Part shown: one piece after another, positions 7,841 to 16,736 of the stretch
Numbering within the stretch: position 1 is the stretch's first letter
How the letters are laid out: every line of letters starts with the position of its first letter
Source of the DNA: Leptolyngbya sp. Cla-17
GTDB taxonomy: Bacteria > Cyanobacteriota > Cyanobacteriia > Leptolyngbyales > Leptolyngbyaceae
Length of the DNA: 64,000 nucleotides
NCBI RefSeq assembly: GCF_016807185.1
Contig: NZ_JAEVYN010000002.1
Span: 62,001 to 126,000 of the forward strand
Direction of reading: 5' to 3'
Position numbers and translations under genes: made by a program
The notes under the pieces: model-generated
What the model was told of the DNA's origin: nothing
The model's database searches: none
The model's input: only the letters and a program-made list of their open reading frames with translations

Positions 7841-8326
7841 TTAGCGGGGTGAAACAGTAATTTCATTATCCTTAGCAGTCAATTCTCCGGTGGTGAATTC
7901 CTTCAAAGCCATCAGAGGCCACGCAAAACCAGAAAGCGCGAACTTAATGGCGAGAGGTACATCAATAATGATTTCCTTCTCTTCAGGAGAACCACTTTTT
8001 CTAGCTGCTTGGATATATGCTCGTCCAACCCAGCCAATCCAACCTGCAATGTACAGGAACAGGATGCTAGGAATCAGAAATTCACCAGCATGGGCTAAGT
8101 TACCATCCACGATCAGATGAGGTAGACCATCTTCACCACACAGCACTCCAGACTTCGCATAGGCATCGAAGCGTCGAGCGGCAGTGGGGCTAACTGAGTC
8201 TTTGGCACGTTGTGCGAAAGCGGCACTTTCGCTGCAAGGAGTCAGATTGAAAGCATAAGCGGGCTGAGACGGAGTAAATCCGAACCAGAGGGTAACCGCA
8301 AGCATGAGAGCAAACAATCGGCGCAT
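7841..8326 (-). CDS. psaF: Photosystem I subunit III (PsaF)
   Basis: 161-aa precursor with a cleavable signal (MRRLFALMLAVTLWFG, cleavage after AYA near residue 25) that sends the N-terminus to the lumen. The mature protein starts FNLTPC; two cysteines (residues about 31 and 75) can form the lumenal disulfide, and the membrane part includes FLYIAGWIGWVGR. PsaF lies at the plastocyanin/cytochrome c6 side. The frame extends upstream to 8455, but the ATG at 8326 starts the signal peptide and has GGGA about 9 nt upstream. Divergent from tsaD. Confidence 0.97.
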   Translation of the reverse strand: MRRLFALMLAVTLWFGFTPSQPAYAFNLTPCSESAAFAQRAKDSVSPTAARRFDAYAKSGVLCGEDGLPHLIVDGNLAHAGEFLIPSILFLYIAGWIGWVGRAYIQAARKSGSPEEKEIIIDVPLAIKFALSGFAWPLMALKEFTTGELTAKDNEITVSPR

Positions 8327-8490
8327 GGAATTGTTTCCCTTCGTTACAAGAATGAACGTTGTTTTAACACAATGAAAATGGACGTTTGTAAGGCTATGTT
8401 CGCTAGACTGTTTAGCATCAAGCGCGTGAGCATATTCGTCCAAGTTTAAGCTCAATAAATAAGCCTATTTCTTCAAGAAATTACCAGCAA

Positions 8491-9534
8491 ATGGCAACCA
8501 TTTTGGCAATTGAAACAAGTTGTGACGAAACAGCCGTGGCGATAGTCAACGATCGCCAAATTTTGAGTAGCATTGTTTCGTCTCAAATTGCGACTCATCA
8601 ACCTTATGGGGGTGTGGTGCCGGAGGTTGCCTCACGTCAACATGTGGAGTTGCTAAATTCCGCGATCGCCCAAGCACTCTCATCTGCCCAGCTTACCTGG
8701 TCAGCCATTGATGGAATTGCCGCCACCTGTACGCCCGGATTAGTAGGTGCGTTGTTGGTGGGAGTGACAGCGGCAAAAACCTTAGCGATCGTTCATCAAA
8801 AGCCTTTTTTGGGAGTTCATCACCTAGAAGGACATATTTACGCCTCCTATCTCAGTAGTTCTGATCTAGAGCCACCTTTCCTGTGTCTGCTGGTCTCTGG
8901 TGGGCATACCAGCCTAATTTGGGTGAAAGCCTGTGGGAACTATGAAACCCTAGGGCAAACTCGCGACGATGCGGCTGGAGAAGCGTTTGATAAAGTGGCA
9001 CGGCTGATGAGTTTGGGCTACCCCGGTGGGCCTCTCATTGATCGCCTCGCAAAAAAAGGCAACCCCAAAGCGTTCCCCCTGCCCGAAGGTCAAATTTCTT
9101 TGCCCGAAGGCGGCTTTCATCGCTACGACTCTAGCTTTAGCGGTTTAAAGACTGCCGTTCTGCGCCTGACTCAAAAGCTCCAGCAAGAATCGCCTGCTTT
9201 GCCTGTGGAAGATTTGGCAGCAAGCTTTCAGGAAACGGTGGCAAAAGCGTTGACTAAGCGAGCGATCGCCTGTGCCCTTGATCATGGATTAGACACGATC
9301 GCTGTCGGCGGGGGCGTGGCAGCCAACAGCGGTTTGCGCCAACATCTTCAAACTGCTGCCGCTCAACACAATCTGCGTGTTTTGTTTCCGCCGCTAGAAT
9401 TTTGCACTGACAACGCCGCCATGATTGCCTGTGCTGCCGCTGAACACTTTAACCAAGGAGAGCGATCGCCTTTGACCTTGGGCGTTCTCTCGCGGATGCC
9501 GATTGCCAACGTCAGTCAGCTTTACAGGCCGTAA
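8491..9534 (+). CDS. tsaD: tRNA N6-adenosine threonylcarbamoyltransferase TsaD
   Basis: 347 aa, normal for TsaD. ILAIETSCDETAVAIV begins the ASKHA fold; the metal-binding HLEGH is at residues 111-115; LVSGGHTSL, DDAAGEAFDKVAR and GGGVAANSGLR follow. With TsaB/TsaC/TsaE it places threonylcarbamoyl on A37 of ANN-decoding tRNAs. The psaJ-psaF-tsaD neighbourhood is, to my recollection, common in cyanobacteria. Confidence 0.96.
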   Translation: MATILAIETSCDETAVAIVNDRQILSSIVSSQIATHQPYGGVVPEVASRQHVELLNSAIAQALSSAQLTWSAIDGIAATCTPGLVGALLVGVTAAKTLAIVHQKPFLGVHHLEGHIYASYLSSSDLEPPFLCLLVSGGHTSLIWVKACGNYETLGQTRDDAAGEAFDKVARLMSLGYPGGPLIDRLAKKGNPKAFPLPEGQISLPEGGFHRYDSSFSGLKTAVLRLTQKLQQESPALPVEDLAASFQETVAKALTKRAIACALDHGLDTIAVGGGVAANSGLRQHLQTAAAQHNLRVLFPPLEFCTDNAAMIACAAAEHFNQGERSPLTLGVLSRMPIANVSQLYRP

Positions 9535-9551
9535 TTAAGATAGTTGCCTCC

Positions 9552-10277
9552 CTAAAATCTCCTGCCTAAAAGCCGCTGTCGCACACCTTCGGCAATTTTC
9601 TGCCCCAGGTACTCTGGAATAATACTTTCGTTAGGACCGAGGAGATAAAGAATCAAGCGGGTTCGCCCTCGCCAAACGAGCAAGTTGGCATTCACGACCA
9701 TCAAATCTTCCTGCCAAATGGCATACATGACCTTGTAGAACAGCCCAGGTTGGTTATCCGCTTCAATCAGCAGAGCGGGTAGGTGAAAAACCGGATCAAC
9801 GTAAAATTCTGTCTCTACCTGTTCTAGGCCAGCGTCTAAGTTAAATTCGACCGCTAGCATTTCTTCTACTTCAAACCGACCTGCTAACGCTTCTCGAACG
9901 GCTCGGCAAACATTTTCGGCAGTTTTTCCGGTTAAAGCTTTGCCACTGCGCGACACAATTAGCTTTACAAATACGAGCATCGGCGGATAAATCTGCCCGT
10001 ATAAGCTCAAACTATGAATTGTTAAGCCATAGGCAGCTAATACGCCAAAAATATCGCTGAGCAAAAAAGATTGATTTCGATAAGCAAAATGCAAGGCGCT
10101 TTTGCTGCCTTCAGGTTTGAGTTCGATGACGGCTTGCTTGGTCTTGTAAAGCTGGTAAGCCAACCGTAGATTTTGCAGTTGAATTTCGCTGCTAACAAAT
10201 TGCTCATAAAACTGCGGAAACGCTCGATTAAAGCGTTTTAGCAGATCTACAGTGGATGACTTTAAACCTAAAGCCAT
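9552..10277 (-). CDS. ACT-domain protein with GlnD-like C-terminal ACT pair
   Basis: 241 aa. Two ACT-like stretches can be seen: about residues 65-110 (NQSFLLSDIFGVLAAYGLTIHSLSL, kept here in parts) and about 168-215 (LLIEADNQPGLFYKVMYAIW, then VVNANLLVWRGRTRLILYL). ACT domains bind small ligands, often amino acids. No nucleotidyltransferase or HD domain precedes them, so this is a stand-alone regulator rather than GlnD. Convergent with tsaD (17-nt gap). The regulated partner is unknown. Confidence 0.7.
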   Translation of the reverse strand: MALGLKSSTVDLLKRFNRAFPQFYEQFVSSEIQLQNLRLAYQLYKTKQAVIELKPEGSKSALHFAYRNQSFLLSDIFGVLAAYGLTIHSLSLYGQIYPPMLVFVKLIVSRSGKALTGKTAENVCRAVREALAGRFEVEEMLAVEFNLDAGLEQVETEFYVDPVFHLPALLIEADNQPGLFYKVMYAIWQEDLMVVNANLLVWRGRTRLILYLLGPNESIIPEYLGQKIAEGVRQRLLGRRF

Positions 10278-10540
10278 AATTAAAAATCTATCTCGCTTAC
10301 TTAACTTAAAAACTCTAAAGTGGGTGCAACTGCTGGGATAGACAGGCTTTGGCAGAGAAGCTATAACTCTAAACTAATTTAGAAGCCTTGGCTACGCCTT
10401 CGCTTTATCTCTTTTGTGTAACTTTATTAAGTTGATTGGGTTGCGAATGACTTCAAAGCTGAGTAATCAATGATAAAAGGGGATGAAGGCTATACTATTC
10501 TGTACTGAGATCAAACTTTTATTATCTTACCTACGCTTAC

Positions 10541-11059
10541 ATGGGTTTTTGGAAAAGCCTATTCAGTAGCGCTGATGCTCCTTCTGCTACTAAATCGATG
10601 TCGATTGGATTGGAATCTGTTGAAGGGACGAGCGATCACGGCTCTCAAGTTTACTTTAGTACAGATCGAGAGATTGACCTGTACGAATTAGAGGAGCTTT
10701 GTAACGCTGTAGGGTGGTCTCGTCGCCCTCTAAGGAAAGTAAAGAAAGCGATTCAGCATAGCTTTTTGGTCGTTACGATGTGGGAACAACGGGGCAACCA
10801 ACGTCGCCTTGTTGGGTTTTCGCGAGCAACGTCTGATCATGCTTTCAACGCTACGATTTGGGATGTCGTTGTTCATCCCGATTTTCAGAGCCAAGGGTTT
10901 GGCAAAGCTTTGATGAAGCACATCATCAAAAAATTACGTAGCGAAGATATTAGCAATATCACTCTGTTTGCTGATCCGCAGGTCGTAGATTTCTATCGCA
11001 GACTCGGCTTTATGTCCGATCCTGAGGGCATTAAAGGAATGTTTTGGTATCCAGACTGA
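10541..11059 (+). CDS. GNAT-family N-acetyltransferase
   Basis: 172 aa. The acetyl-CoA-binding motif A is WDVVVHPDFQSQGFGKALM (residues about 106-124, Q-x-x-G-x-G), followed by FADPQVVDFYRRLGF. About 45 poorly conserved residues precede the domain. It resembles the cyanobacterial and plastid GNAT group whose members acetylate protein lysines or arylalkylamines; the substrate cannot be read from sequence. The upstream gap (10278-10540) holds TATACT about 50 nt before the ATG, a possible -10 box. Confidence 0.85.
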   Translation: MGFWKSLFSSADAPSATKSMSIGLESVEGTSDHGSQVYFSTDREIDLYELEELCNAVGWSRRPLRKVKKAIQHSFLVVTMWEQRGNQRRLVGFSRATSDHAFNATIWDVVVHPDFQSQGFGKALMKHIIKKLRSEDISNITLFADPQVVDFYRRLGFMSDPEGIKGMFWYPD

Positions 11060-11109
11060 TTTCTAACATGGCATGACACGGCGTTTGACCGCTTGATCGC
11101 GCCCTCTCG

Positions 11110-11547
11110 TTATAGCGTTTCAACTGCCGATAGCAAGGGGCGATCGCCGCTGAACACAATGTACATGGGGATGTCTGCTTCGCTCCATTCATCGATCGCA
11201 GATTGAAAAATTTCAAGCAGGGTTTTCCAATCTTTGGGATGAGTTTGGGCAAATGGTTTGGGGTTGCTGTAAAGCAATAGGTAACCATTAGCCGGAAGCC
11301 ATTCTAAATCGGTGAGGCACTCTTCTAAAGCATCCCAGTTCTGCCCAAAATGGTCAGGAAACTGTAGTGCTGTAGCGCAAGCGCTAAGAAATTCCGCTTT
11401 ATTGGCGATGGTGGCACCGTCTAGATGCCCCAGTTGAAAATCTTGTTCCTGACAACTAACAGTGAGTTCTTCTAAGTCTAGGTCTGCTGCACTTTGGTAA
11501 AGTCCAGGGGTGCGATCGCCTTGCAATGCTGAAATCAGTTCATCCAT
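11110..11547 (-). CDS. Barstar-family ribonuclease inhibitor
   Basis: 145 aa. The barstar core is residues about 40-105: LDGATIANKAEFLSACATAL, FPDHFGQNWDALEECLTDL and GYLLLYSN. The WDALEECLTD helix matches the barstar helix whose aspartates plug the RNase active site. It starts 20 nt after the stop of the secreted RNase gene on the same strand, so the pair is very likely an operon in which this cytoplasmic inhibitor protects the producer. There are about 40 extra N-terminal residues compared with classical barstar. Confidence 0.88.
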   Translation of the reverse strand: MDELISALQGDRTPGLYQSAADLDLEELTVSCQEQDFQLGHLDGATIANKAEFLSACATALQFPDHFGQNWDALEECLTDLEWLPANGYLLLYSNPKPFAQTHPKDWKTLLEIFQSAIDEWSEADIPMYIVFSGDRPLLSAVETL

Positions 11548-11567
11548 GCTGTCTGCCTTTGCTGCTT

Positions 11568-11978
11568 TTACAATTTGACTTTAGAAAAGCTGCGGTAGTG
11601 ATTTTGAGTGTAGTAATATTCCTGCTGTTGCCCGGTCACAATCCGTCGTGCACCGCGATCTCGAGAACCTGGCGTGGGAACCGTGTATTCTCGATAATAG
11701 CGACCCGGTGCGATGGGTAGGCGCTTTTCACGGTTACCGAAAATGGTGCCATCCTTACGATAGGGAAAAGGTCCACCGCGTTGAATTAGGGTAATGGTTT
11801 GACGAGCTTCGGGGGGAAGCTGTTTGACCGAAACAGTCGGCATCGCGGGTTGAAAAGCCAATTCCATTGGGCTGGAGTTAGCAAAAGCAACGGGTAACGG
11901 AGCAGGAGAATTGATTACCGCATGACCACTCAAAAACAGCAAGACTGTGCAGCCAATACCCATGCGAATCATGTGCAT
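11568..11978 (-). CDS. Secreted guanyl-specific ribonuclease (N1/T1/Sa family)
   Basis: 136 aa with an N-terminal hydrophobic signal (IGCTVLLFLSGHAV). The catalytic domain (about 53-136) matches the RNase Sa/barnase fold: guanine loop FGNREKRLP (80-88), catalytic Glu97 in YYREYTV, arginines 106-112 in SRDRGARR, and His127 in TQNHYRSF. All expected catalytic residues are present. It cleaves single-stranded RNA after G. Paired with the barstar gene immediately downstream. It could be an antagonistic toxin or a nutrient-scavenging enzyme; no secretion-system or polymorphic-toxin domains are attached. Confidence 0.9.
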   Translation of the reverse strand: MHMIRMGIGCTVLLFLSGHAVINSPAPLPVAFANSSPMELAFQPAMPTVSVKQLPPEARQTITLIQRGGPFPYRKDGTIFGNREKRLPIAPGRYYREYTVPTPGSRDRGARRIVTGQQQEYYYTQNHYRSFSKVKL

Positions 11979-11995
11979 ACCAACGAATTGTGACG

Positions 11996-13420
11996 CTAGA
12001 TTTTTACGCTAGCACTGAAATTGCCGATCGCAGCAATCCGCCTTTCAAATACTTTCAATACAGCTTGCACAATGGCGTTTACCACCGTGCGATCGCAATG
12101 GCTCAAAAATTCTTCTCCTGATAGTCCCGATGTTTTTGGTTTACCCGTGAGTTTGGGCTTGAAGTATTCCTTTGCGTATTCAAGCAACCGCTGTGATTCA
12201 GAAAAGCCCAAGGATTTAATGATGTAAGTTGCAACGGGAGAGTTTTTTACATCATAACTAGAAGACTTACTGCGCCCTTTCTCTAGCAGCTCTAGAACTT
12301 CTTGCTCCAGCGGCGTTGTTGGCTCAACAGGATGAGCCACCGCGGGTAAAAAATTCTCCAATTGTGCGGTGGATAAGCCACGACCGGGCAATTCACCCAT
12401 CATGGTGGCTAAGGGAATGTCTTGCCCTAACCGTTGAGAAAGCGCTTCGATGACGGCAATGGACAGCAATTTACTGCCCAAATAAAGCCGTGCAACTTCT
12501 AGATTTTTTTGGGTGCGACTAATAGCGGTGGTGTAAGTAGGCAAATCTGGCTCATTCAAATAGCGCTGAAATACAACTTCTGGTTTTAGAAAATACATAA
12601 AGCCTTCCATTTTTTGGAGAGAAAGGCGATAGCCAGAAACGGTGTAAGAATTGGCGCTGATCAAGTCGTGATTTGTTTCGGGCATCAGGTTCCAGGTGTT
12701 GTCAAGGAACTCTGCTGAAGAGGGGTAGGCAAAATTTTCAACATCTCGGTTTGCTAGTCGCACTGCTCGCTGGACAATGGAGTCCAAATCTTCCTTGCTC
12801 CAGTTGAAGCCAAATTGATCATTGGTGATTAAGAGGCGATCGCAGAGGCGTTCTCCAGCCGTGTGTCCACTTTCAGATTTAGATCGAAATGGAATAGTGG
12901 CTTCGATACAAGCCACAACCTCAGCAATTACGCTCATGGGTAAAGCGTGTTCCAAACATTTTGCTCCAATCAAAGCGCTAAGAAACTCATTTTGTCCGGC
13001 TGCTGGCTGTAGAGTTTGTTCTAGAACAAATCCAAAGATTTGAGCAACCATATCAAATATGCGATCGGGTAGAAGTTGGGAATGGCTTAAAATCACCAAT
13101 TGCCCATCGATCTCTTTGACAAAGGGCGCAATGCGGCGACTAATGTTGACGCTGACTCCTTGATCGACCTGAACGTAGACTAAATCATGAAATAAGGCGG
13201 CTAAGATCTCGATCGCATCGCCTGATCCGCCCACCTCAAAGATGTGTTCTGAGGTGTGAAAATAGCGCCAAGGGCCTGACATTGTTTGAATGATCAGTTC
13301 AGCCGTAATGGCAAGCTGTTCTGGATCTGCGCTGCCGCCTAGTTGAGCGATCGCCCAGTCTAAGCTTTTCAGGCAACGCTCATAATCTCGTCCAAATATT
13401 AGATCTTGTCGGTGCCGCAT
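11996..13420 (-). CDS. Conserved protein with HD-like N-terminal domain
   Basis: 474 aa. Residues 52-85 hold WRYFHTSEHIFEV and ILAALFHDLVYVQVD, which look like the His and His-Asp metal ligands of an HD-superfamily hydrolase. The remainder is mostly helical with no motif I can name (ATMMGELPGRGLST, SLGFSESQRLLEYAKEY). Its stop lies 17 nt before the RNase start on the same strand, so it could be the first gene of an operon with the RNase and barstar genes. Function unknown; a nucleotide phosphohydrolase is one possibility. Confidence 0.6.
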   Translation of the reverse strand: MRHRQDLIFGRDYERCLKSLDWAIAQLGGSADPEQLAITAELIIQTMSGPWRYFHTSEHIFEVGGSGDAIEILAALFHDLVYVQVDQGVSVNISRRIAPFVKEIDGQLVILSHSQLLPDRIFDMVAQIFGFVLEQTLQPAAGQNEFLSALIGAKCLEHALPMSVIAEVVACIEATIPFRSKSESGHTAGERLCDRLLITNDQFGFNWSKEDLDSIVQRAVRLANRDVENFAYPSSAEFLDNTWNLMPETNHDLISANSYTVSGYRLSLQKMEGFMYFLKPEVVFQRYLNEPDLPTYTTAISRTQKNLEVARLYLGSKLLSIAVIEALSQRLGQDIPLATMMGELPGRGLSTAQLENFLPAVAHPVEPTTPLEQEVLELLEKGRSKSSSYDVKNSPVATYIIKSLGFSESQRLLEYAKEYFKPKLTGKPKTSGLSGEEFLSHCDRTVVNAIVQAVLKVFERRIAAIGNFSASVKI

Positions 13421-13808
13421 GGCAGTTTCCCCACTCTAATTGAGTGCGACGCATTGAGTTTTTTGAATGGTATCAGGAATGTTGAGATATTGGGACATAG
13501 CTCAATACCATTCCCAATAACCCTGACTAAAATCACTTGAATAGGTTCAGAGTGCCCAAATCGATCGCTACTCAAGCAACCAATCTAACGAGTGTGCAGC
13601 TTTTTTTGAAACACCTGATAGGACTAACCTCACCATAGCCCTTTCCATTGAAGAGGAGTAGCAAATTCCCGAAAGCCCTTCTTCTTGAGGAGAACGGTTG
13701 GGATCGGGACAAATTAGTTGCACATCGCGTAGGTAATAAAACGATGAAGAATGCGCGACCCGTCCCTCATTTTGTACCCAGTTTGGGTCATGAGGGGCAT
13801 AAACAGGT
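13421..13808. other. Gap between the HD-like gene and glmM
   Basis: Contains a hairpin (GAATGGTAT at 13465-13473 with ATACCATTC at 13505-13513, and an inner TTGAG/CTCAA) just upstream of the HD-like gene. It also holds a stop-free minus-strand frame at 13568-13807 (79 codons) without ATG or a convincing alternative start, discussed under findings. Confidence 0.4.
13764..13796 (-). terminator. Hairpin just after glmM
   Basis: CCCTCA / TGAGGG outer arms and ACCCA / TGGGT inner arms form a 33-nt hairpin 13 nt past the glmM stop. There is no long T-run, so termination is only probable. Confidence 0.4.
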
Positions 13809-15326
13809 TTAGGTTAAGTGGCGTTGGGCTACTAATGCCAAGGTGTCAGTCCAATGAAGGACTAGTTCTTCACTCGCGGCTTCTACCATAACGCGAATTA
13901 GCGGTTCTGTCCCAGATGCCCGCACCAGCACACGCCCTTGATCGCCCATTGCCAATTCTGCAGCGGCGATCGCCTGCATCAAAGGCTCGCACTCCTTCCA
14001 GTTCACTCGCTGAGCGCGATCTTCAACCCGCACATTTTTTAGCTTTTGGGGAAACGTTTGGAAGCTTTGGTCAATTAAATCGGCAAACGATGCGCTCGAT
14101 CGTTTAACTAACTGTGCCAAATGGAGAGCCGTTAACAGCCCATCTCCACTCACTCCGTAATGACGACATAGAACATGCCCAGACTGTTCACCGCCCAGTA
14201 TGGAACCATGACGCAGCATTTCTGCATGAACATATTGATCCCCAACGGCTGCCCTAATTAGCTTGCCGCCTTGATGTTCCCAAGCGCGCTCAAAGCCCAG
14301 ATTGGACATGACCGTTGCAACAATAGTATTTCCTGGCAGTTGATTCATCTGTTTAAGAGCAGTGCCCCACAGGTACAAGATGTAATCTCCGTCTACAGGA
14401 CGACCCAGATTATCGACCGCTAAAACACGATCCGCGTCGCCATCAAAGGCGACCCCCAAGTCTGCCTGATGCTCTTTTACTGCTGTCTGAAGCATGCCCA
14501 AGTGAGTAGAACCACAATGAACATTGATGAGATCGCCATCGGGTTGGTCATGCAAGCAAATCACTTCTGCACCCAGTGATCGAAAGGCAATTGGGGCAAG
14601 TTCCACAGCTGCACCCCAGGCTAAATCCATCACAATTCGCATGCCGTTTAAGGGCAACTCATCGGAGGTAGATTGCAGAGTTGCTTGAATGGCGGTGCAG
14701 TAGGATTTTGCCAATTCTGGACGGTGGTAATGAGTTCCCCAACCGCTGATGGAGGGTTGAGCGATCGCGTGCAAATCACCTCTCAATGCGGCTTCGATTT
14801 GATTTTGTAGGGCGATCGCTAACTTGCTGCCATTCGCCCCAAAAAACTTAATTCCGTTATCCGGTGGAGGATTGTGGCTGGCAGAAATCATCACCCCGCC
14901 GATCGCTTCACTGGTATAAGTCACATGAGCAACTGCTGGCGTGGGGCACAATCCCAAATCCCACACTTCCAGGCCGGCAGCCGTCAAACCCGCAGATAGC
15001 GCCATCGCCAACATGCTGCTGGAGTTACGAGAATCTTGCCCAATGATCACGGGACCGACAGCTGCGGCATTGGCCAACAAGATTCGCCCTGCCCAAAACC
15101 CGACTTGCAATGCCAATGGCGCACTCAGCAACTCTCCTGCCCGTCCGCGAATGCCATCTGTGCCAAACAGACGGCTTTCAGGCAAAGGCAGCATTCCAAT
15201 CGCAAATCCTGCACTCACCGCATCCGCTAACACTTTGCCTGCATCTTCAGACAATTTATTGGTTAGCAGATCCGCAGGTAAGGTAATACTGTCCACTTTC
15301 TGCAACTTGACAGGGGACGAAACCAT
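13809..15326 (-). CDS. glmM: Phosphoglucosamine mutase
   Basis: Interconverts glucosamine-6-phosphate and glucosamine-1-phosphate for UDP-GlcNAc and peptidoglycan synthesis. RLFGTDGIRG begins at residue 52; the phosphoserine is Ser150 in MISASHNPPPDNGIK; the Mg loop is AFDGDADR; the sugar-binding GEQSGH and phosphate-binding RASGTEPLIRV follow. The 505-aa length includes about 45 extra N-terminal residues. Start ATG at 15326; an internal start is possible but no later Met precedes the FGTDG motif with a clear site. Confidence 0.95.
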   Translation of the reverse strand: MVSSPVKLQKVDSITLPADLLTNKLSEDAGKVLADAVSAGFAIGMLPLPESRLFGTDGIRGRAGELLSAPLALQVGFWAGRILLANAAAVGPVIIGQDSRNSSSMLAMALSAGLTAAGLEVWDLGLCPTPAVAHVTYTSEAIGGVMISASHNPPPDNGIKFFGANGSKLAIALQNQIEAALRGDLHAIAQPSISGWGTHYHRPELAKSYCTAIQATLQSTSDELPLNGMRIVMDLAWGAAVELAPIAFRSLGAEVICLHDQPDGDLINVHCGSTHLGMLQTAVKEHQADLGVAFDGDADRVLAVDNLGRPVDGDYILYLWGTALKQMNQLPGNTIVATVMSNLGFERAWEHQGGKLIRAAVGDQYVHAEMLRHGSILGGEQSGHVLCRHYGVSGDGLLTALHLAQLVKRSSASFADLIDQSFQTFPQKLKNVRVEDRAQRVNWKECEPLMQAIAAAELAMGDQGRVLVRASGTEPLIRVMVEAASEELVLHWTDTLALVAQRHLT

Positions 15327-15477
15327 AGATCAACTCCGCACACTACACACAGAGGAAGATAACACCTTCTTCAGGAAAAGCAGCCTAAAAGATGATGGAG
15401 ATTTTAAAAAAAGTGAATTCTAGGCAGAGATCACAACTCACTCTTCTATCTTTCTATCTCCGATGCTGCGATCCGGA

Positions 15478-15771
15478 CTAAACTTCTACCTGGATCAGCA
15501 GCGGCTCGATCTCCGCCCAAGTTAACCCTTGCTGAATGTAGTGCGGTGCGTCAGGATTGTAGGGGCTGTATAGGCGATCAATCTCGATAATTCTGGCCGT
15601 ATCCGGTAGCATTGGCACATCTGGATTAGAAGCAGTAGAACGAGTTAAAGAACTGGAAAAGCCCTTAAAAATAGCCACTTCATCCAGTTCGTCATCGACA
15701 ATCGCCCGGACTAGCAGCAATTCTTGAGGGCGCTTGAGGGTATATTGCTCTAACCGTAAGAGTTTATTCAC
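15478..15771 (-). CDS. Conserved small protein, function unknown
   Basis: 97 aa: LEQYTLKRPQELLLVRAIVD, an acidic stretch, and RLYSPYNPDAPHYIQQGLTW. No domain recognised with certainty. The GTG start lies 10 nt after the stop of the upstream DUF3177-type membrane gene, so the two are almost certainly co-transcribed. Soluble, acidic, no signal peptide. Confidence 0.7.
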   Translation of the reverse strand: MNKLLRLEQYTLKRPQELLLVRAIVDDELDEVAIFKGFSSSLTRSTASNPDVPMLPDTARIIEIDRLYSPYNPDAPHYIQQGLTWAEIEPLLIQVEV

Positions 15772-15781
15772 AGTAGTTTAG

Positions 15782-16384
15782 TCATACGCCAGTTGCAGAA
15801 CGTCCTTGCTTACCAAGGCGAACAAATATGAAATAACCCAAATATAAAGTGTAGATTGCCAATGCTAGGGTAGCTAGCAGCCCAATTGTATAAGGCTTCA
15901 TGCCGCCAATAAAATACTGTTTCAATATCCAGGGTGGCTGGAGCCAAATGCTACAAAATGGCTGATCGATCATTTGCTTTGAAGGTAAAAAGGCACATTG
16001 AAGTGCAGGAATTACCGCGATCGCGCCCACTAAACTGTAGAGCGTCACCCCCCACCGCCATGAAGTAAATGCCAGCTTCAATTGGCTCTTAGGTTGTTCA
16101 TTAATCTCGTAATTCAAATCTACCCAGAACCATAAAGACAGCGGTATAAGAATTCTGGCGATCCAACCAGTCAAAAATCCTAAAGGAATTGCTCCTATGA
16201 GCAACCCCACCGTAATTGCAAGCAGGCTAGCAACCCGCCAATAAATGATCAGCAAGTGCTGAATCAACTCTGATTTTTGGACAAACGCCCAAATGAGCAA
16301 CGCCAACGGGAACAGGACTGTGAACAAAACAGCCAGTCGATAATCAGTCCAAACGAGAGAAGGTAGCCAGGGTGGGCTTTGCAT
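15782..16384 (-). CDS. DUF3177-type integral membrane protein
   Basis: 200 aa from the ATG at 16384 (MQSPPWLPSLVWTDYRLAVL). The frame reaches 16420, but the family usually begins at the WLPSLVWTDYRLA segment. About five hydrophobic spans are visible: VLFTVLFPLALLIWAFV, IYWRVASLLAITVGLLIG, a third after FLTGW, YSLVGAIAVIPALQ and LLATLALAIYTLYLGYFIF. The family appears restricted to cyanobacteria and has no known function. It is probably followed in an operon by the 97-aa protein. Confidence 0.75.
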   Translation of the reverse strand: MQSPPWLPSLVWTDYRLAVLFTVLFPLALLIWAFVQKSELIQHLLIIYWRVASLLAITVGLLIGAIPLGFLTGWIARILIPLSLWFWVDLNYEINEQPKSQLKLAFTSWRWGVTLYSLVGAIAVIPALQCAFLPSKQMIDQPFCSIWLQPPWILKQYFIGGMKPYTIGLLATLALAIYTLYLGYFIFVRLGKQGRSATGV

Positions 16385-16423
16385 AACGTTATTACAAAGA
16401 AACGAGATAAATGATCGCAAAAA

Positions 16424-16465
16424 ATAAAGTAGCTTGAATGCAGACCCGCATTCAAGCTACTTTAT
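16424..16465 (-). terminator. Terminator of cp12
   Basis: Perfect 18-bp stem (ATAAAGTAGCTTGAATGC and its complement), 6-nt loop, followed on the minus strand by TTTTTTGCG. It lies 50 nt after the cp12 stop and is the clearest intrinsic terminator in the window. Confidence 0.88.
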
Positions 16466-16514
16466 AAATCTTGGAGGCTACAAACCAACCAGTCCCAAAA
16501 AATTAGTACTGCTC

Positions 16515-16736
16515 TTAATCGTCATAAATACGGCATTCAGCAGCTTCGGGATTATCATCACAATACATTTCAAGGGAGTTTTTGGGCTTTACTTGTCGCT
16601 GATGAGAAGCTTCCGCTTGCAGTTCTTCAACGGCATCCCAAGCAGCCGCACACTCAGGTGAGCCGCCCCCTTTTATATCGCAAACTTCGCGAGCTTCTTG
16701 TAGCTCTTCTTCAATTTTTTGCTTGATGTCGCTCAT
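16515..16736 (-). CDS. cp12: Calvin cycle protein CP12
   Basis: 73-aa intrinsically disordered redox switch that, when oxidised, assembles GAPDH and phosphoribulokinase into an inactive complex in the dark. Both cysteine pairs are present (Cys19/Cys29 and Cys59/Cys68), with the core AWDAVEEL at 32-39 and the C-terminal PEAAECRIYDD that enters the GAPDH active site. Single gene with its own terminator. Confidence 0.96.
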   Translation of the reverse strand: MSDIKQKIEEELQEAREVCDIKGGGSPECAAAWDAVEELQAEASHQRQVKPKNSLEMYCDDNPEAAECRIYDD

